Shown in pieces: positions 15,845 through 25,195 of a stretch of 64,000 bases of DNA. The notes beneath the pieces were generated by a model. It did not search any database, had not been told where the DNA came from, and worked only from the letters and a program-made list of their open reading frames with translations. The stretch's first letter is position 1. Each line of letters begins with the position of its first letter. Made by a program: the position numbers and the translations under genes. The stretch spans positions 186,001-250,000 of the forward strand of contig KE159629.1 of NCBI GenBank assembly GCA_000403335.2. The letters are read 5' to 3'. The stretch comes from Lachnospiraceae bacterium MD335. Lineage in GTDB: Bacteria; Bacillota; Clostridia; Lachnospirales; Lachnospiraceae.

Positions 15845-18442
15845 GTGGGAAAAAAATTAATCATAACGGAAAAACCCTCCGTGGCTCAGGACTACGCGAA
15901 GGTGTTCGGCGTGTCGGGCAGAAACAACGGCTACATAGAAAATGACACGTATGTCATAACCTGGTGCGTAGGTCATTTGGTGGAAATGGTTTATCCCGAG
16001 GAGTACGACATCAAGTATAAAAAGTGGATGCTAAGGGACCTGCCGTTTCTGCCTGAAACATACAAGTACGGCGTGATTGCAAACGTAAAGCAGCAGTATC
16101 AAATCGTAAACAGACTCCTTCACAGGGAAGATATTGACACTGTCTACTGGGCAGGCGACTCCGGAAAAGAGGGACAGACCATTGAGGAAAATATCCGCAA
16201 TTTCGGCGGCGTGCGCAAGGGCATGACGGAGCTGCGCGTATGGATTGACTCGCAGACGGAGGAGGAAATCCGCCGCGGCGTCGCGCAGGCAAGACCGATG
16301 ACCGATTATGCCAATCTTGGCAAGTCAGGCATTATGCGCTCCATAGAGGATTACGCAATGGGTATCAATTTCTCGCGCGTTATGTCCGTAAAATACGGCA
16401 GGCTTTTAAACAACGCGGCGGCGACAAAGGATTACACCGCAATCGCGGTCGGGCGTGTAATGACCTGTGTGCTTGGCATGGTGGTCAACAGGGAGCGCGA
16501 AATCCGTAATTTCAAGGAAACGCCGTTTTACAGAGTTGTGGGCGATTTTACGGACGCGCATGTGGAGGCGGAATGGAAAGCAGTCGAAGGCTCCGATTAT
16601 GTTGCGTCGCCAAAGCTTTACAAGGAAAACGGCTTCAAGGAAAAAGCGGACGCGGCGGCGCTGATTGCGTCGTTTGACAACAAACCGGCAGTGGTAAAAA
16701 CACTGGAAAAAGGCACGTCCAAAAAGAAAGCGCCGCTCTTGTTTAACCTCGCGGAATTGCAGGCGGAATGTGCGAAACGGTTTAAAATCAGCCCCGACGA
16801 AACGTTGCAGGTCGCACAGGATTTGTACGAAAAAAAATTGACCACGTATCCAAGAACAGACGCGCGCGTGCTGACGAAAGCAGTCGCAAAGGAAATTTTT
16901 AAAAACCTAAGCCGCTTAAAAGGCTACACGCCGACGCAGGCATTTGTTGACAATATTTTAACAAAAAAACAGTATGAAAATCTTGCCAAAACGCAATATA
17001 CGGACGATAGCAAGGTAACCGACCATTACGCGATTATCCCGACAGGGCAGCTCACGGAGCTTGGCGCACTTTCGCCACTTCAGCGAAAGGTATTTGATTT
17101 GATTGTGCGGCGTTTCTTGAGCATTTTTTATCCGCCTGCCGAATATCAGACGTTAAAGCTTGTCATTGGCATTGAAAAAGAGTCTCTCTTTGCGTCTGCA
17201 AAGGCGCTCAAATCGCTCGGATACCTTGAAGTGCTCGGAAAGACGCTCGAGGACGCGGACGAGGAGGAGAGCGACGCGTCCGGTCAGGGCGAAATCGGGG
17301 ATAATGCTGACAACGTCAATAAGAACACCAAAAAGAACAATACGAAAAAGCTGTTGGAGCTTGCAAAGACGCTCAAAAAGGGTGATGTCGTTTCCGTAAA
17401 CGGTTTTGAAATCAAGGAAGGAAAAACATCACCGCCCAAACGCTATACGTCAGGCTCCATGATTTTGGCAATGGAAAACGCCGGACAGCTCATCGAAGAC
17501 GAAGAGCTGCGCGCGCAAATCAAAGGCTCCGGTATCGGAACGAGTGCCACGCGCGCGGAAATCATCAAAAAATTAATCCGCATCGGTTATTTAAAACTGA
17601 ACAAAAAAACGCAGGTGATTACGCCTGAAAACTTTGGTGAAATGGTGTATGAGGTTGTCGCAATGACCGTACCCGCGCTGCTCAATCCCAAAATGACTGC
17701 GTCATGGGAAAAGGGGCTTGACGGCATCACAAACGGAACAATCGACGTTGGTGATTACCGCACCAAGCTTGAAGATTTTATCCGCAGGGAGACAATCCAA
17801 ATCCGCGACAAGGATTTGACGCCGCAGCTTGCCGAACAGATTAGCAAATTGTCAAAGAAAGATGCCAAGGCATTGAGCGCAGGCAGAAAAGTCGGCGTTT
17901 CCTGCCCTGTCTGCGGCGGTGAGATTGCGACGACACCGTTTGGATACGGGTGCTCGAATTATAAAAAGGATGGCACGGGCTGCAAATTTACAATCGGAAA
18001 AATCGCGGGAAAAGACTTGAATGACGCAGAAGTGACAGTACTGCTTACAGACAAAAAGACGCCTGTGCTAAAAGGCTTTACGGGAAAAACAGGCAAGCCG
18101 TTTGATGCCGCGCTGAAGCTGAATGAGGACAATCAAATCGTGTTTGATTTTGCTGAACGGGAGCCGCCCACAGAAACAAATCTTGCATGTCCGCGCTGCA
18201 AGTCGCATAAACTGAAAAAGGGACAGTGGTATTTGGAGTGCGAGTGTGGGTTCCGCGTTCGTCATACCGTTGCGCAGGCGGCGCTTTCCGAGGAAACCAT
18301 GCAGGAACTGTTTGCCAACGGCAAGACGAAAAACAAGGTAACAGGGTTTCTTTCCAAAACGGGGAAACCGTTTGACGCATTTTTAATCTATGAGAAGGAA
18401 GAAATCAAATTTGATTTTGACAATGCCAATGAAAAAACGTAG
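15845..18442 (+). CDS. topB: DNA topoisomerase III (type IA)
   Basis: Relaxes and decatenates DNA by passing one strand through a transient break in another. The Toprim domain starts IITEKPSVAQDYAKVFG, and the catalytic tyrosine is Y335 in TYPRTDAR. Two zinc-ribbon modules follow (CPVCGG with later cysteines, and CPRC with CECGF). Each zinc region is followed by a related segment, TGKTGKPFDAALKL and LSKTGKPFDAFLIY, showing an internal duplication. At 865 residues it is longer than classical TopB. The GTG start at 15845 is preferred because AGGAGG lies just upstream and the conserved protein begins there. Confidence 0.93.
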   Translation: MGKKLIITEKPSVAQDYAKVFGVSGRNNGYIENDTYVITWCVGHLVEMVYPEEYDIKYKKWMLRDLPFLPETYKYGVIANVKQQYQIVNRLLHREDIDTVYWAGDSGKEGQTIEENIRNFGGVRKGMTELRVWIDSQTEEEIRRGVAQARPMTDYANLGKSGIMRSIEDYAMGINFSRVMSVKYGRLLNNAAATKDYTAIAVGRVMTCVLGMVVNREREIRNFKETPFYRVVGDFTDAHVEAEWKAVEGSDYVASPKLYKENGFKEKADAAALIASFDNKPAVVKTLEKGTSKKKAPLLFNLAELQAECAKRFKISPDETLQVAQDLYEKKLTTYPRTDARVLTKAVAKEIFKNLSRLKGYTPTQAFVDNILTKKQYENLAKTQYTDDSKVTDHYAIIPTGQLTELGALSPLQRKVFDLIVRRFLSIFYPPAEYQTLKLVIGIEKESLFASAKALKSLGYLEVLGKTLEDADEEESDASGQGEIGDNADNVNKNTKKNNTKKLLELAKTLKKGDVVSVNGFEIKEGKTSPPKRYTSGSMILAMENAGQLIEDEELRAQIKGSGIGTSATRAEIIKKLIRIGYLKLNKKTQVITPENFGEMVYEVVAMTVPALLNPKMTASWEKGLDGITNGTIDVGDYRTKLEDFIRRETIQIRDKDLTPQLAEQISKLSKKDAKALSAGRKVGVSCPVCGGEIATTPFGYGCSNYKKDGTGCKFTIGKIAGKDLNDAEVTVLLTDKKTPVLKGFTGKTGKPFDAALKLNEDNQIVFDFAEREPPTETNLACPRCKSHKLKKGQWYLECECGFRVRHTVAQAALSEETMQELFANGKTKNKVTGFLSKTGKPFDAFLIYEKEEIKFDFDNANEKT

Positions 18443-19232
18443 AATTGTTTTTGGAACGAGTAAAGAAGTACGCCGCGTTATGGCTGCGGGGATACTGGCG
18501 GCAATTATATTGTCAATATGCACAGGGTGTAATGCGGACAAGGCTAAAACGGATACCGAAAGCGCGTCGGCAGAACTTGAACCGCAAAACAGGAGCCGTA
18601 TGTTTGACCAAATCGAACAGGGTGACTGGTCGTGTGTAAAGCCGATAGAGGGAATGGAATATTTGTGGGGAGACAGCGAGGGAGAATGGATACGAATGGA
18701 CGTCAACGGCGACGGTCTGCCGGAGTTGGTGAACGGTTGGGAGCTGACAGGGTTAGGATATGACACAAGTGTCAGAAAAATCAATATTACCTATATTTTT
18801 GCCTGTCAAAATCAGACCGTGGAGCTTGTCTATACCGATGTCAATGACGGAATGGAATTTCTTTATATCGCGGGAAACGGGAATCTTGTTTACGAATGGT
18901 GTGTGTCAGGAGGACCGTGTATGAACCTTCAGCGGTTATGCCGGTTTGATTTGAAATGGAATAAGGAATATTTGGACACGTTGGTTTTATATCGGTTTCC
19001 GGAAGGTGATGGAATGGATCCCGAATATTATCGGGAAAACTTTCCAGATACATTTGGAGCCGGAGGATACGGCACATACTATCTGCGGGAACGCAAAAAA
19101 ACAAAGGAGGAACTGGCGGACAACGCAGATGGAAAATATACTGTCAGAGAGTATCTCACGGAGGAACAGTTTTTAAACGCGTATGAGAAAATGACAGGGT
19201 GGGATTTTTATGCGTCGCAGTATATGTATTAA
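18429..19232 (+). CDS. Lipoprotein with a DxNGDG calcium-binding-like motif
   Basis: A 267-residue exported lipoprotein of unknown role. The N-terminal KKRR is followed by a hydrophobic helix and the lipobox ICTGC. The motif DVNGDGLPEL resembles the calcium loops of FG-GAP/dockerin-like repeats. The C-terminal half contains a likely disulphide region (CVSGGPCMNLQRLC). The start overlaps the end of topB by 14 bases; earlier in-frame Met codons at 18390 and 18423 exist, but 18429 gives a normal signal. The overlap suggests co-transcription with topB, although no functional link is evident. Confidence 0.65.
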   Translation: MKKRRIVFGTSKEVRRVMAAGILAAIILSICTGCNADKAKTDTESASAELEPQNRSRMFDQIEQGDWSCVKPIEGMEYLWGDSEGEWIRMDVNGDGLPELVNGWELTGLGYDTSVRKINITYIFACQNQTVELVYTDVNDGMEFLYIAGNGNLVYEWCVSGGPCMNLQRLCRFDLKWNKEYLDTLVLYRFPEGDGMDPEYYRENFPDTFGAGGYGTYYLRERKKTKEELADNADGKYTVREYLTEEQFLNAYEKMTGWDFYASQYMY

Positions 19233-19349
19233 ATGCTATCGCCCTTTTCGGAATTGTGTAATCACTGAAAATTAGTATGTATATGCATTGCGTTTGGCAG
19301 GCAGATTTTTTATAATGCAATATATAAATTGAACGTTACAGGTGACTTT

Positions 19350-19919
19350 ATGGAATTACAAAATGATAAATGTAATGTAAAAATCAGTATAGATACGACA
19401 TATACCGTAGACTCTGCAGATAATCAATTTTATGATATGGAAATTAATTTACGCCATATTAAAAATAGTGATTTTTACAAAGTCTTTTCAATAACGATAG
19501 ATCTGTTTTACAGGCAGTATCGTGTTGCTTTGGTAGGGGATTTTTATAGTTATGACGAAGACTGTGCTATATTAGATGACGAAATTTTGACTATATTACA
19601 AAACGATACGATTACACAATTAAGGATAACGGATGGTTCTATATTATTATTTAAGGAGTTTGACTGTTTCGGATGTAATATGGGGATTTATAGAGTACAA
19701 CAGGGTTATCTCATATGTGGCGAAATTGAAATAACTATGTTGGATTTGAATTTTAATAAGAAATGGCAATTTTCCGGAAAAGATATATTTGTATCGGTTT
19801 CCGGAAAAACGGCTTTTCAATTATGTGAGGAATCTGTAAAACTTTATGACATTGAAGATCATTTTTATGAAATTGATTTTGATGGAAAGCTGATTAGCGA
19901 AAATCAGCAATCTAAATAA
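19350..19919 (+). CDS. Hypothetical beta-rich protein
   Basis: A 189-residue soluble protein with no signal peptide and no recognised family. The second half alternates strands and turns (QLRITDGSILLFKEFDCFGC, later GYLICGEIEITMLDLNFNKK) in the style of propeller or immunity-type beta proteins. The ATG at 19350 follows AGGTGA; a TTG 21 bases upstream is less likely. Base composition is AT-rich compared with topB and the gene that follows, suggesting a different origin. Confidence 0.5.
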   Translation: MELQNDKCNVKISIDTTYTVDSADNQFYDMEINLRHIKNSDFYKVFSITIDLFYRQYRVALVGDFYSYDEDCAILDDEILTILQNDTITQLRITDGSILLFKEFDCFGCNMGIYRVQQGYLICGEIEITMLDLNFNKKWQFSGKDIFVSVSGKTAFQLCEESVKLYDIEDHFYEIDFDGKLISENQQSK

Positions 19920-19949
19920 TTTCCGGTTTGAAAGGAGCATGATAAAAAC

Positions 19950-20618
19950 ATGGAACAATTACAAATCAAAACCCTTTACAATTTAGACGAAACAATTGCA
20001 GCGCCGCTTTTTGACGGGGCAGTTTACCCGTGGGAGCTGCTGCCGAAAATCAGTGCATTTATTATGGAGCTTGGAAACACGCTTTCAGATGAACAATTTG
20101 AAAAGCGCGGCGAAAACATTTGGATTGCAAAATCCGCCAAGGTAGCGCTAACGGCATGTATCAACGGTCCGTGTATTATCGACGAGGAGGCTGAAATCCG
20201 TCACTGCGCATTTATCCGCGGTAACGCGATTGTCGGAAAGGGCGCAGTTGTCGGAAACTCCACGGAGCTCAAAAACGTGATTTTGTTCAACAAAGTACAG
20301 GTGCCGCATTACAATTACGTGGGTGACAGTATTCTCGGTTATAAATCGCATATGGGTGCAGGCTCGATTACATCAAACGTCAAGAGTGACAAGACGCTCG
20401 TGGTCGTAAAATCCGCATATGGCAATATCGAAACCGGTTTAAAGAAAATGGGCGCAATGCTAGGCGATAATGTTGAGGTCGGCTGCAACAGTGTCTTAAA
20501 TCCCGGTACCGTCATTGGCAGAAATTCCAATATTTATCCGACGTCAATGGTTCGCGGCTATATCGAAGCGGACAGCATTTTCAAAAAATCGGGGGAGTGC
20601 GTAAAGAAAAATGCGTAG
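19950..20618 (+). CDS. Left-handed beta-helix acyl/nucleotidyl transferase-like protein (GlmU C-domain type)
   Basis: A 222-residue cytoplasmic protein built of hexapeptide repeats (IAKSAKVALTACINGPCIID, later VGKGAVVGNSTELKNVILF), the left-handed beta helix of sugar-nucleotide acetyltransferases. The middle motif VPHYNYVGDSILG and the following GAGSITSNVK closely resemble the acetyltransferase half of GlmU. The uridylyltransferase half is absent. It may modify an amino sugar or serve as a stand-alone acetyltransferase; the substrate is unknown. A GAAAGGAG site precedes the start. Confidence 0.75.
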   Translation: MEQLQIKTLYNLDETIAAPLFDGAVYPWELLPKISAFIMELGNTLSDEQFEKRGENIWIAKSAKVALTACINGPCIIDEEAEIRHCAFIRGNAIVGKGAVVGNSTELKNVILFNKVQVPHYNYVGDSILGYKSHMGAGSITSNVKSDKTLVVVKSAYGNIETGLKKMGAMLGDNVEVGCNSVLNPGTVIGRNSNIYPTSMVRGYIEADSIFKKSGECVKKNA

Positions 20619-20840
20619 AATTTGACAAAAATAAACTTTTGATAATTTTTTGACAAAATTACATTTTTTAATTGCTATTTTTGTCGATTTGTGCGAAAAT
20701 GAAAATGTGTGATTAACATAGCAAATCCCTCAATTGGTTATCAAGGCAAAAGGATAAGAGGACGGGATTGCGTGGTATAAATCCGTTATTAAATGCGTCG
20801 CATTTAAAATATAAGTGATATAATCGAAAGGAGTTTTCAC

Positions 20841-21545
20841 ATGATTTATTCAAAGGAAATTGAAGAAATGTGTGTAGTAGCACGTGACGGCAATCATGGC
20901 TGCGCACCGATTCCGGAAGAAGCAAACTGGGTAAAGGCAAAGGATGTCAAGGACATTTCCGGCTTTACGCACGGTATCGGCTGGTGTGCACCGCAGCAGG
21001 GAGCCTGCAAGTTATCGTTGAACGTGAAGGAAGGCATCATTCAGGAGGCGTTGGTTGAGACAATCGGATGCTCCGGCATGACGCATTCTGCGGCTATGGC
21101 AGCGGAAATTCTTCCCGGCAGAACGGTTATGGAGGCATTGAATACGGACCTTGTGTGTGATGCAATCAACACAGCGATGAGAGAGTTATTCCTTCAGATT
21201 GTTTACGGACGTTCCCAGTCCGCGTTCTCTGAGGACGGACTTGCAATCGGCGCAGGTCTTGAGGACTTAGGAAAAGGTCTTAGAAGCCAGGTTGGTACAA
21301 TGTACGGTACGTTAAAGAAAGGACCTCGTTATCTTGAGATGGCAGAGGGTTATGTTACAGGCATTGCGCTTGATGCGGACGATAAGATTATCGGATATAA
21401 GTTTGTAAGTCTTGGCAAGATGACTGACTTTATTAAGAAGGGCGACGACCCGAACACAGCATGGGAGAAGGCATCGGGTCAGTACGGCCGTGTGCAGGAT
21501 GCCGTAAAGATTATTGACCCAAGAACAGATAAGGAGGTAAAATAA
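20841..21545 (+). CDS. IscU/NifU-like iron-sulfur scaffold-type protein
   Basis: A 234-residue protein with conserved cysteines: GIGWCAPQQGACKLS near residue 49, and ETIGCSGMTHSAAMAAEIL near 78, reminiscent of the IscU/NifU scaffold domain. It ends three bases before the next gene, with which it forms a conserved two-gene pair in Clostridia. It is usually annotated as an iron-sulfur cluster assembly scaffold. One of the three cysteines expected in IscU may be replaced, so cluster assembly activity is inferred from family only. An AAAGGAG site precedes the ATG. Confidence 0.7.
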   Translation: MIYSKEIEEMCVVARDGNHGCAPIPEEANWVKAKDVKDISGFTHGIGWCAPQQGACKLSLNVKEGIIQEALVETIGCSGMTHSAAMAAEILPGRTVMEALNTDLVCDAINTAMRELFLQIVYGRSQSAFSEDGLAIGAGLEDLGKGLRSQVGTMYGTLKKGPRYLEMAEGYVTGIALDADDKIIGYKFVSLGKMTDFIKKGDDPNTAWEKASGQYGRVQDAVKIIDPRTDKEVK

Positions 21546-21547
21546 TT

Positions 21548-22564
21548 ATGGCATTATTCGAATCCTATGAAAGAAGAATTGATAAAATCAACGAAGTATT
21601 AAACAGCTATGGAATTTCTTCCATTGAAGAGGCTGAGAAGATTACAAAGGACGCAGGTCTTGACGTATATGATCAGGTTAAGAAGATTCAGCCAATCTGC
21701 TTTGAGAACGCTTGCTGGGCATACACGGTGGGCGCTGCAATCGCAATCAAGAAGGGCTGCAGAAGGGCTGCAGACGCAGCGGCAGCAATCGGCGAAGGCT
21801 TACAGGCATTTTGCGTACCCGGTTCCGTAGCGGACAACCGTAAGGTTGGTCTTGGACACGGTAACTTAGGAAAGATGCTCCTTGAGGAAGAGACAGAGTG
21901 TTTCTGCTTTTTGGCAGGTCATGAATCTTTTGCAGCGGCAGAGGGTGCAATCGGTATCGCAGAGAAAGCAAACAAGGTTCGTCAGAAACCGCTCCGTGTT
22001 ATTTTGAATGGTCTTGGAAAAGATGCGGCAGAGATTATCGCACGTATCAACGGCTTTACCTTTGTTGAGACAGAGTATGACCCGTATACCAATACGGTTA
22101 AGGAAGTTTTCAGAAAGCCTTACTCTGACCCGAACGGACCGCGCGGTAAGGTAAACTGCTACGGTGCAAACGACGTTCAGGAAGGCGTTGCAATCATGTG
22201 GAAAGAGGGCGTTGACGTATCCATCACGGGTAACTCAACAAACCCGACAAGATTCCAGCATCCGGTTGCAGGTACATACAAGAAAGAGTGCACGGAGAAG
22301 GGCAAGAAGTATTTCTCAGTAGCGTCAGGCGGCGGTACGGGACGTACGCTTCATCCGGACAACATGGCTGCAGGTCCGGCATCTTACGGTATGACAGATA
22401 CTTTGGGACGTATGCATTCCGATGCACAGTTCGCAGGATCTTCTTCCGTTCCGGCACATGTGGAAATGATGGGCTTAATCGGCATGGGCAACAACCCGAT
22501 GGTTGGCGCCACAGTTGCAGTTGCGGTTGCGATTCAGGAAGCGGCTGATGCAGGAAAGTTCTAA
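21548..22564 (+). CDS. GGGtGRT protein (conserved, function unknown)
   Basis: A 338-residue protein carrying the namesake motif SVASGGGTGRTLHPDNM near residue 257, after which the family is called. Other conserved parts are the N-terminal QPICFENACWAYTVGAA and the C-terminal SSSVPAHVEMMGLIGMGNNP. It is co-transcribed with the IscU-like gene two bases upstream. Cysteines in the N-terminal third could hold a metal centre. The biochemical role is not established; working with the scaffold-like partner is inferred from gene order. Confidence 0.8.
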   Translation: MALFESYERRIDKINEVLNSYGISSIEEAEKITKDAGLDVYDQVKKIQPICFENACWAYTVGAAIAIKKGCRRAADAAAAIGEGLQAFCVPGSVADNRKVGLGHGNLGKMLLEEETECFCFLAGHESFAAAEGAIGIAEKANKVRQKPLRVILNGLGKDAAEIIARINGFTFVETEYDPYTNTVKEVFRKPYSDPNGPRGKVNCYGANDVQEGVAIMWKEGVDVSITGNSTNPTRFQHPVAGTYKKECTEKGKKYFSVASGGGTGRTLHPDNMAAGPASYGMTDTLGRMHSDAQFAGSSSVPAHVEMMGLIGMGNNPMVGATVAVAVAIQEAADAGKF

Positions 22565-22590
22565 GAAAAACTTAGTAAAATGAAAGATTT

Positions 22591-22624
22591 GGGGACTTAT
22601 TGGAGAAATCCAAAGTCCCCTTTC
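22591..22624 (+). terminator. Terminator of the IscU-like/GGGtGRT operon
   Basis: GGGGACTT at 22591-22598 pairs with AAGTCCCC at 22613-22620 and is followed by TTTCCTTTT. Confidence 0.8.
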
Positions 22625-22751
22625 CTTTTATGTTATAATTTAAAATCGTGTTAATAATTGCCTGAAGTCAAATTAGATTTTTAAGTAAGCGGAAGTGATT
22701 GTAATTCCTGTTAATATTGCCTATAATAGAATCAAAAATGGAGGTGCAAAG

Positions 22752-23278
22752 ATGGACATATTAAAAAAAGAAGAACTCTATACAATAGAAGATATCTATG
22801 CTTTGCCAAACGGAGAGAGAGCGGAATTGATTGATGGAAAAATATATTATATGGCGCCGCCAAACACAAGACATCAAGCACTTGTAATGGATTTATCATA
22901 TCAGATAAAAGATTATATTAGACATAATAATGGGGAATGCAGCGTGTTTCCGGCTCCGTTTGCAGTATTTTTGAATGAAAATAATAAAAATTATGTTGAA
23001 CCGGATATTTCTGTTATCTGTGATAAAAATAAGATAAAGGGTGTAATGGCGCACCAGATTGGGTGATTGAAATTGTTTCATTAGGCAGTAAACAAATGGA
23101 TTATTATAAGAAACTGTTTCAATATAGGACGGCAGGAGTACGGGAATACTGGGTGGTAGATCCTGAAAGAGAACTTGTAACAATATATAATTTTGAAAAA
23201 GACAGTATGGAAGAATACTCTTTTGATAAAGAGATACCAGTGGGAATTTATGAGGGTGTTTCATTAAAAATTGATTAG
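22752..23278 (+). pseudogene. Uma2 family endonuclease, frameshifted
   Basis: Uma2 proteins have a PD-(D/E)XK nuclease fold. The first part (MDILKKEELYTIEDIYALPN, ELIDGKIYYM, VEPDISVICD) is in one frame and stops at 23064-23066. The family continues in another frame with CNGAPDWVIEIVS, then YRTAGVREYWVVDPE to 23278. Losing one G in a GGG at about 23039-23041 would explain the break. A GGAGGTG ribosome site is present. Either the gene is dead or the base call is wrong; a clean single-base change makes both possible. Confidence 0.85.
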
Positions 23279-23305
23279 ATTTTAAATATAAGTATGATGG
23301 CTAAG

Positions 23306-23345
23306 GAAAGCATTTGTATGATAGGAATCCACATGCTTTTTCTAT
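23306..23345 (+). terminator. Hairpin after the Uma2 remnant
   Basis: AAAGCAT near 23307-23313 can pair with ATGCTTT at 23333-23339, followed by a T-rich stretch. Confidence 0.45.
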
Positions 23346-23404
23346 TTAAATATTATTTTAAGATGAAAGGAATGTGGCACCGGTATTTGGCGTTGTGGAA
23401 AAGT

Positions 23405-23437
23405 GTCATGAATTATATGATTCATGGCATTTTTTTA
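23405..23437 (+). terminator. Second hairpin terminator before the DUF4854-like gene
   Basis: TCATGAAT and ATTCATGG-type arms (23406-23426) form a short stem followed by TTTTTTT. Confidence 0.6.
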
Positions 23438-23549
23438 TTTGAAACTACTGAAATTTTTATAAATGAATTGACATCAATACACTAAAATGGTAAACTTACA
23501 AATTGTTAGTGAACTAAACACATATTTATGTATGAGGAGAGGATTCGAC

Positions 23550-24089
23550 ATGAAAAAGAAAATTGTAAATGTATTATTATCAGCAGCAGTTATTGCAACC
23601 ATGATGTTTTCAGTAACAGCTTGCGGCGCTAAGACAGACGAAGTACAGGATACGGCAGCAGATACACCTGTATCTACCGTGCAGGATGACGTGGCAGATG
23701 TGCAGGAATCAACAACGCAGGCACAGGAGTCAACGGCAGCGCCTGAATCGACTGTGGCAGCAGAAGGACAGATGTCACTTGAGGAGTGGACAGAGTCTGA
23801 AGAGTGCAAGCAGTTTTTGGACATGATGAATGAGGGAATGGCAGATCAGGGCGTTACTGTTTTATTTGAGGTTGACGGTGATGTGATTTCTTTAGTATAT
23901 CAGTATAATGAGCAGATTGAAGTTGCAGATAATGCTGAGGAAGCAATGTCAGAGCTTTTCTCAAGCAATGCTTCATTGTTTGAGTCAGTGCGTGACGAGC
24001 TTATCAGTGAGACAGGAAATGAGAATACGGTATTGAGAATAGAGTACAGAAATGCTGATGATTCTGTAGTTTACAGTCAGGATTTTTAA
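23550..24089 (+). CDS. Lipoprotein with DUF4854-like domain
   Basis: A 179-residue exported lipoprotein: basic start MKKK, hydrophobic core and lipobox SVTACG. A low-complexity linker rich in T, Q, E, S and A follows, then a compact domain beginning MSLEEWTESEECKQFLDMMN and ending with strands around VLRIEYRNADDSVVY. This arrangement resembles DUF4854 proteins, called from memory. The ATG at 23550 with GAGGAGAGG upstream is chosen over the 63-base longer frame. It has its own terminators on both sides, so it is a single-gene unit. Confidence 0.65.
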   Translation: MKKKIVNVLLSAAVIATMMFSVTACGAKTDEVQDTAADTPVSTVQDDVADVQESTTQAQESTAAPESTVAAEGQMSLEEWTESEECKQFLDMMNEGMADQGVTVLFEVDGDVISLVYQYNEQIEVADNAEEAMSELFSSNASLFESVRDELISETGNENTVLRIEYRNADDSVVYSQDF

Positions 24090-24102
24090 ATAAGAATAAT
24101 GG

Positions 24103-24139
24103 AAAAGTGTCGTGGATTGTATGATTTGCGGCACTTTTT
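24103..24139 (+). terminator. Terminator of the DUF4854-like gene
   Basis: AAAAGTG (24103-24109) pairs with CACTTTTT-type sequence (24132-24139) through an imperfect stem with a T-tract. The following 190 bases up to the next gene contain only small hairpins and no recognised riboswitch. Confidence 0.6.
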
Positions 24140-24331
24140 ATGCATTTGGGAATTAAAATAAAATCTGTCAGTAGACTGACGGATGTTTGGCGCGCAGCCA
24201 GGAAAGGACTGTTCCTTGTTTCATTGGAGTTACCGGTTATGTGATTTGAATCTGCGGTATGATAATAAGCAAAAGTTTACCAAGCGGTAAGGGATTTTTG
24301 TCGTTTTTGTCAAAAGGAGAAAAGGTTTAGG

Positions 24332-25114
24332 ATGCGGAAGACGGGTATGGTAATTATAAGACTTGTGTTGTTTTTATTCGGTGCGGCGGGCTTTGCGGGT
24401 CTTGTGATGCCATTGATTAAAAGGCGGATATTAAATATTGGAAATGCCGCAGGTTTATCAGTCTGTACGATTTTGATGCTTTATGCGCTGTTTATGCCAT
24501 ATGTCAATTTATTGATCGGAAAGTGGTGGCAGAAGAAATTCGGAAAGCTTGTTTTAAGCATCATCGGTATGGGAATTACGGCGGGGATAGTGCTGGTACT
24601 TGTGATAACGGTATGCATGGTGAAGGCATTATCTGTAAAGCCTGCCCAAAATGCGACAGCTGTGATACTCGGATGCAGAGTGTATGGTGATCGTCCAAGC
24701 CTGATTCTTACGGAGCGCATGGATGCGGCAGTTTCGTACTTAAACGAAAATACAGATGCCGTGTGCATTGCATCGGGCGGACAGGGTGCCGACGAGGACA
24801 TTTCAGAGGCAGAATGCATTTACCGCTATCTTGTTGAAAACGGTATTAGTCCTGAACGGATTTACACAGAGAATCAATCGACATCTACGCGTGAAAACTT
24901 TGCATATTCATATGAAATCATAAAGGAAAATTCCCTGCCGCAGGAGATTGCAATCGTGACGAATGAATTCCATGCGTATAGAGCGGGGATTATTGCAGGG
25001 AAACTTGGACTTTCTTACGGAGCGGTTCCAGCTAAAACGGCGCGGTGGCTTTTGCCGACCTATTATGCGCGGGAGTTGTTTGGCGTATTGTACGAATGGT
25101 GCAAAATTGCTTGA
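24332..25114 (+). CDS. YdcF/SanA-like membrane protein (DUF218)
   Basis: A 260-residue protein with three N-terminal membrane helices (about 8-28, 41-63 and 73-97) and a DUF218 domain beginning TAVILGCRVYGDRPSLILTE. Conserved family pieces are IASGGQGADEDISEAE, ENQSTSTRENFAYS and IVTNEFHAYRAGIIA. Relatives (ElyC, SanA) affect cell-envelope integrity, but the reaction is not established. It has an AAAGGAG site and stands alone. Confidence 0.85.
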   Translation: MRKTGMVIIRLVLFLFGAAGFAGLVMPLIKRRILNIGNAAGLSVCTILMLYALFMPYVNLLIGKWWQKKFGKLVLSIIGMGITAGIVLVLVITVCMVKALSVKPAQNATAVILGCRVYGDRPSLILTERMDAAVSYLNENTDAVCIASGGQGADEDISEAECIYRYLVENGISPERIYTENQSTSTRENFAYSYEIIKENSLPQEIAIVTNEFHAYRAGIIAGKLGLSYGAVPAKTARWLLPTYYARELFGVLYEWCKIA

Positions 25115-25195
25115 CATTTTATGGGATTGGAACTATAATCAATGGCGTATTATACGCAACAAATGCTTAATTTAAAATGAGGGAGGAAACATACG

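Noticed and set aside
20811-20824. TGATATAAT just before the IscU-like gene as a promoter
   Set aside because: A start there would leave only about ten bases of leader and fall on the ribosome site; an upstream promoter is more likely.
23294-23485. A 63-codon ORF after the Uma2 remnant
   Set aside because: It runs through two terminator hairpins and has no ribosome site.
24140-24331. Possible riboswitch upstream of the YdcF-like gene
   Set aside because: Only a few short hairpins were found and no known aptamer signature; too weak to annotate.
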